Assembly (NCBI GenBank): GCA_023460795.1
Contig: JAEWPC010000091.1
Location: 28,950-92,949, forward strand
Length of the DNA stretch: 64,000 bases
From: Bacillota bacterium
Lineage (GTDB): Bacteria; Bacillota; Bacilli; Paenibacillales; Paenibacillaceae
Direction: 5' to 3'
The stretch's first letter is position 1. Every line of letters begins with the position of its first letter. The notes beneath the pieces were generated by a model that saw nothing but the letters and a program-made list of their open reading frames with translations, did no database searches and was not told the DNA's origin. The position numbers and the translations under genes were made by a program. Below are positions 61,537-64,000 of the stretch, piece after piece.

Positions 61537-62694
61537 ATCCAAAAGTGGCATCAGACGTTTCATCGCAACACCGGCCTAAGCCCTTACGTATGGGTCGTCT
61601 TCTGTATTCTTCCTTTCTACTTCATTATCCACTCCTCGTCGATGCTGGAGACCGTAATCGGCATCACGATGGTGATTACGTTCTTCATCTGTTATGCCTT
61701 GTCGTTCGTCGCGAAGGGATGGCAGATTTACTTCTGGACCGGCGCCCAGATCGCGATCTCGGTCGCCATGACCGTCTTGTATGGATACGCCTATTTTTCG
61801 CTGTTCCTGGCTTTTTTCATCGGCAACATCCGCAACAAGGCAGGCTTCTTCACGCTGTATACGATTCATCTCGTCAGCACGATCGCCACGATCAACTACG
61901 GATTCGTCACGAAGAACTCGCTCTTGGTTACCCAGTTCCCGTTTGTTCTCATCAGCCTGATAGCGGTCATACTGTTGCCGATTAGCACGTATAACCGCAA
62001 TAAGCGGGAGCAATTGGAAGGGGAGCTCGAGAGCGCGAACAAGCGGATCTCCGACCTCGTCAAGCTGGAGGAACGGCAACGGATCGCCCGTGACCTTCAT
62101 GATACGTTAGGCCAGAAGCTCTCGCTCATCGGACTCAAGAGCGACTTGGCCATGAAGCTGATCAGCCGCGACCCCGCTCAGGCGCAAGCCGAGCTGCTCG
62201 ACGTCAGACTAACGGCCAGAAGCGCGCTCAAGGAAGTACGGGAGATTGTCACGAATATGCGCGGCATGCGGATCGAGGACGAAATCGTCCATATGCGGCA
62301 AATGTTGAAGGCCGCGCAGATCGAACTGAATCTGGAAGGCGATTCGAAACCGATCTCGATGACGCTGCTCAACGAGAACGTCGTAAGCATGTGCTTGAAG
62401 GAAGCCGTCAACAATATCGTGAAGCATAGCCATGCCACCAGCTGCACGGTAACTATGGAATCTACCGACTCGGAGCTCCTTATCAGAGTGTCGGACAACG
62501 GCATCGGGCTCGGCAAGCTGGACAACATGCTGGACAAACCGACAGGCAGGGCCCAGGGGAACGGCTTGCGCGGGATGAAGGAACGTCTCGAATTCATTAA
62601 CGGGAGTCTGGAGATCGAGTCGGAGAACGGAACGACGCTGCTGATGCGGGTACCTAATCAGGTCAAACAACCGCTCGAGGAGGTCACATCATGA
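61537..62694 (+). CDS. desK: Membrane-fluidity sensor kinase DesK, with apparent ATC start, 385 aa
   Basis: Four or five membrane helices (about 17-150), then the HisKA_3 helix with the phospho-His in RIARDLHDTLGQKLSLIG and a HATPase (NIVKHSHATSC; DNGIGLG; GLRGMKERLEF). The first ATG (61642) would delete the first membrane helix. The frame stays open upstream through GLSPYVWVVFCILPFYFIIH, and GAGGGGG ends eight bases before an ATC at 61537. Starting there puts the phospho-His at position 188, the same number as in B. subtilis DesK. No ATG, GTG or TTG is in frame between. Overlaps desR by four bases. Confidence 0.85.
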   Translation: MQKWHQTFHRNTGLSPYVWVVFCILPFYFIIHSSSMLETVIGITMVITFFICYALSFVAKGWQIYFWTGAQIAISVAMTVLYGYAYFSLFLAFFIGNIRNKAGFFTLYTIHLVSTIATINYGFVTKNSLLVTQFPFVLISLIAVILLPISTYNRNKREQLEGELESANKRISDLVKLEERQRIARDLHDTLGQKLSLIGLKSDLAMKLISRDPAQAQAELLDVRLTARSALKEVREIVTNMRGMRIEDEIVHMRQMLKAAQIELNLEGDSKPISMTLLNENVVSMCLKEAVNNIVKHSHATSCTVTMESTDSELLIRVSDNGIGLGKLDNMLDKPTGRAQGNGLRGMKERLEFINGSLEIESENGTTLLMRVPNQVKQPLEEVTS

Positions 62695-63290
62695 TACGGA
62701 TCGTCGTAGCCGAGGATCAGCGCATGCTGCTTGGCGCTTTCGCCTCGTTGCTCAATTTAGAGCCGGATATGGAAGTCGTGGGCAAAGCGGGCAACGGCAA
62801 GGAAGCGGTCGAGCTCGTACTCCGGCTCAAGCCGGATATTTGCCTGATGGATATCGAGATGCCGGTCATGAGCGGACTGGAAGCGGCTGAGGAGCTCAAG
62901 GATCAAGGCTGCAAGATCATCATTCTGACCACGTTCGCGAGATCCGGTTATTTCGAGAAAGCGATGAAAAGCGGGGTACGAGGCTACCTGCTGAAGGACA
63001 GCTTGATCGAGGATCTCGCCGATTCCATTCGCAGCATTATGGCCGGTCGTCTGATCTACTCTTCCGAGCTGGTGGATGAAGCATATCGCGAGGAGAATCC
63101 GCTCACCGAACGGGAACGGGAAGTGCTCGGACTGGTCGCCGACGGCAAGACGACGAAGGAAATCGCCGGACAGCTGTTCATTACGACGGGCACCGTGCGC
63201 AATTACATCTCCGTCATCCTCGACAAGCTCAAAGTATCGAACCGGATCGAAGCCATTACTCGGCTGAAGGAGAAGGGCTGGTTCAAGTGA
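62691..63290 (+). CDS. desR: Response regulator DesR, 199 aa
   Basis: Receiver with VVAEDQ, phospho-Asp54 (LMDIEMP) and Lys in GYLLKDS, then a LuxR-type HTH (about 140-195; LTEREREVLGLVADGKTTKE; VRNYISVILDKL). Phosphorylated by DesK, it activates des. ATGA overlap with desK. Confidence 0.95.
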   Translation: MIRIVVAEDQRMLLGAFASLLNLEPDMEVVGKAGNGKEAVELVLRLKPDICLMDIEMPVMSGLEAAEELKDQGCKIIILTTFARSGYFEKAMKSGVRGYLLKDSLIEDLADSIRSIMAGRLIYSSELVDEAYREENPLTEREREVLGLVADGKTTKEIAGQLFITTGTVRNYISVILDKLKVSNRIEAITRLKEKGWFK

Positions 63291-63331
63291 AAATCCTGCT
63301 AGGGCTCTGTAGAGCCTAAGCAGGATTTTTT
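63290..63331 (+). terminator. Rho-independent terminator of des-desK-desR
   Basis: AAATCCTGCT/AGCAGGATTT outer stem with AGGGCTCT/AGAGCCT inside, then TTTTTT. Confidence 0.9.
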
Positions 63332-63380
63332 GCGATTTAAAGGCATCAGTGTCTCGCCCCTAACAAATCACTGGCGCGGG

Positions 63381-63590
63381 GCTGCAGTGGTCTGCGTGGC
63401 CACTGCAGGAATGAATCACGCTTGTCCGACGCTACAACGGTCTGTTAAGCCCTTGCAGTAACAAACCACGCTTGTCCGACGCTGCATCGGTCTGCGAAAC
63501 CCTTGCAGTAACAAACCACGCTTGTCCTGCGCTACAACGGTCTGTGAAGCCCTTGCAGGAACAATCCACGCTTGTCCGATGCTACTTCTG
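63381..63590. repeat. Tandem array, about 4.5 copies of a 50-bp hairpin unit
   Basis: GGTCTG marks at 63389, 63439, 63489 and 63539 are 50 bp apart. The first unit has a perfect hairpin (CTGCAGTGG/CCACTGCAG around 63382-63408); later units keep CTACAACGG/CCCTTGCAG in imperfect form. A partial fifth unit begins at 63571. Lies past the desR terminator. Confidence 0.9.
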
Positions 63591-63593
63591 TTC

Positions 63594-63780
63594 AAATAAC
63601 AACGATTTGCATTTAATTTGTCTACCATGTAGTCACCTGCTCTAAATAACAACGATTTGCATTTATTTCAGCTCCAAGCCGATCAAGTCTCGCAAATACG
63701 GTCAAATAACTGTCGATTTGGTGTTATTTTTACAACTCCACTCAGCTTCCGAAAAATAACTATCGATTTGCTGTTATTCG
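63594..63780. repeat. Four AT-rich copies of AAATAAC...CGATTTG, 50-60 bp apart
   Basis: AAATAACAACGATTTG at 63594 and 63644, AAATAACTGTCGATTTG at 63704 and AAATAACTATCGATTTG at 63754: steps of 50, 60 and 50. The last two close with GTTATT, giving AAATAAC/GTTATT inverted repeats. Directly follows the 50-bp array; the remainder up to the tRNA terminator holds no gene. Confidence 0.85.
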
Positions 63781-63821
63781 CTCTCCATTCCGCCCCCTAA
63801 AATATATAAATTCTTTGATGT

Positions 63822-63850
63822 AAAAAAAGAAGATCCTGATGGATCTCCTC
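63822..63850 (-). terminator. Terminator of the tRNA operon
   Basis: GAGATCC/GGATCTTC stem followed on the minus strand by TTTTTTT; 25 bp past tRNA-Arg. Confidence 0.85.
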
Positions 63851-63874
63851 GGTTGTTATTAGTTGTTGTATGGA

Positions 63875-63951
63875 TGGCGCGCCCTGAGAGATTCGAACTC
63901 CCGGCCTTCAGATTCGTAGTCTGACGCTCTATCCAGCTGAGCTAAGGGCGC
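63875..63951 (-). tRNA. tRNA-Arg (anticodon ACG), CCA encoded
   Basis: Acceptor GCGCCCT/AGGGCGC, D-arm TAGCTCAGCTGGATAGAGC, anticodon loop CTACGAA in stem CAGA/TCTG, T-arm with GTTCGAATC, and a genomic CCA end. Anticodon ACG reads CGN after inosine change. Confidence 0.97.
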
Positions 63952-63954
63952 ATA

Positions 63955-64000
63955 TGGAGCGGAAAACGGGATTCGAACCCGCGACCTTCTCGTTGGCAAC
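63955..64000 (-). tRNA. tRNA-Gly (anticodon GCC), partial
   Basis: 3' half only: anticodon loop TTGCCAA, T-arm GCGGGTTCGAATCCCGTTT, acceptor TTCCGC, discriminator T and CCA. The 5' half lies beyond the window. Upstream of tRNA-Arg in the same operon. Confidence 0.85.

Noticed and set aside
61642..62694. DesK starting at the first ATG
   Set aside because: It would lose the first membrane helix and 35 conserved-looking residues, and there is no ribosome site before it.
1..64000. Prophage, insertion sequence or integrative element
   Set aside because: No integrase, transposase, phage structural gene or terminal inverted repeat was found; the repeats are short tandem arrays only.

Overview
The window reads as a chromosomal segment from a spore-former of the Paenibacillaceae (Paenibacillus/Cohnella type). 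The reasons are: moderately GC-rich DNA with strong AGGAGG-type ribosome sites and frequent TTG/GTG starts; a 7TM sensor kinase paired with a receiver-BTAD regulator; carbohydrate ABC transporters without their own ATPase; a DesK/DesR membrane-fluidity system; and a serine T-box. This is inference from gene content; no database search was possible. I see no plasmid, prophage, insertion sequence or CRISPR locus.

Layout. 1-7747 (minus): a partial aminoglycoside-phosphotransferase-like gene, a sialate O-acetylesterase, an orphan CheY, a receiver-BTAD regulator, a large hybrid kinase and a LacI regulator. 7914-13205 (minus): a GH127 arabinofuranosidase with a sugar ABC importer; identical LacI-type boxes (CTAAACGTTTAG) lie before the lacI gene and before the binding-protein gene. 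14179-15557: a LemA and TPM-domain pair. 15748-21429 (minus): a second importer with two GH43 arabinanase-like enzymes, divergent from a GntR-LacI (AraR-like) regulator. 22657-26449: potABCD polyamine importer. 26619-28519: a CatE-like dioxygenase and an unknown protein. 28612-37973: two giant secreted FecR-domain paralogues in tandem. 38169-41737: ThuA, AraC, NlpC/P60 and a sugar isomerase. 42122-44525: an ABC-2 exporter. 44908-50000: ROK kinase, hydrolase, M48 protease, HxlR, an MFS pump and a decayed aldo/keto reductase. 50313-56613: ParB-like protein, LysR with a DapA-family enzyme, a methyltransferase, and serS and serC behind a T-box. 56890-60294: aldo/keto reductase, Gfo/Idh oxidoreductase, AraC and a VOC protein. 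60434-63290: desaturase, desK and desR. The end holds tRNA-Arg and part of tRNA-Gly.

Functionally, the first 22 kb is a plant-polysaccharide (arabinan/arabinoside) scavenging region: two importers, extracellular and intracellular arabinosidases, and two local repressors. Both importers have a strong hairpin between binding-protein and permease genes, a usual way to make more binding protein than permease.

The most unusual signals are: (1) several unrelated intergenic tandem arrays that share a 50-51 bp period, are built of inverted repeats, and lie against gene 3' ends; (2) a hybrid kinase whose first kinase module and receiver have lost their phosphorylation residues while the terminal LytS-type kinase is intact; (3) the FecR twins, about 96% identical for 407 residues and then abruptly different; (4) a DesK that appears to start at ATC, which puts its histidine exactly at position 188; and (5) an aldo/keto reductase with a clean in-frame internal deletion.
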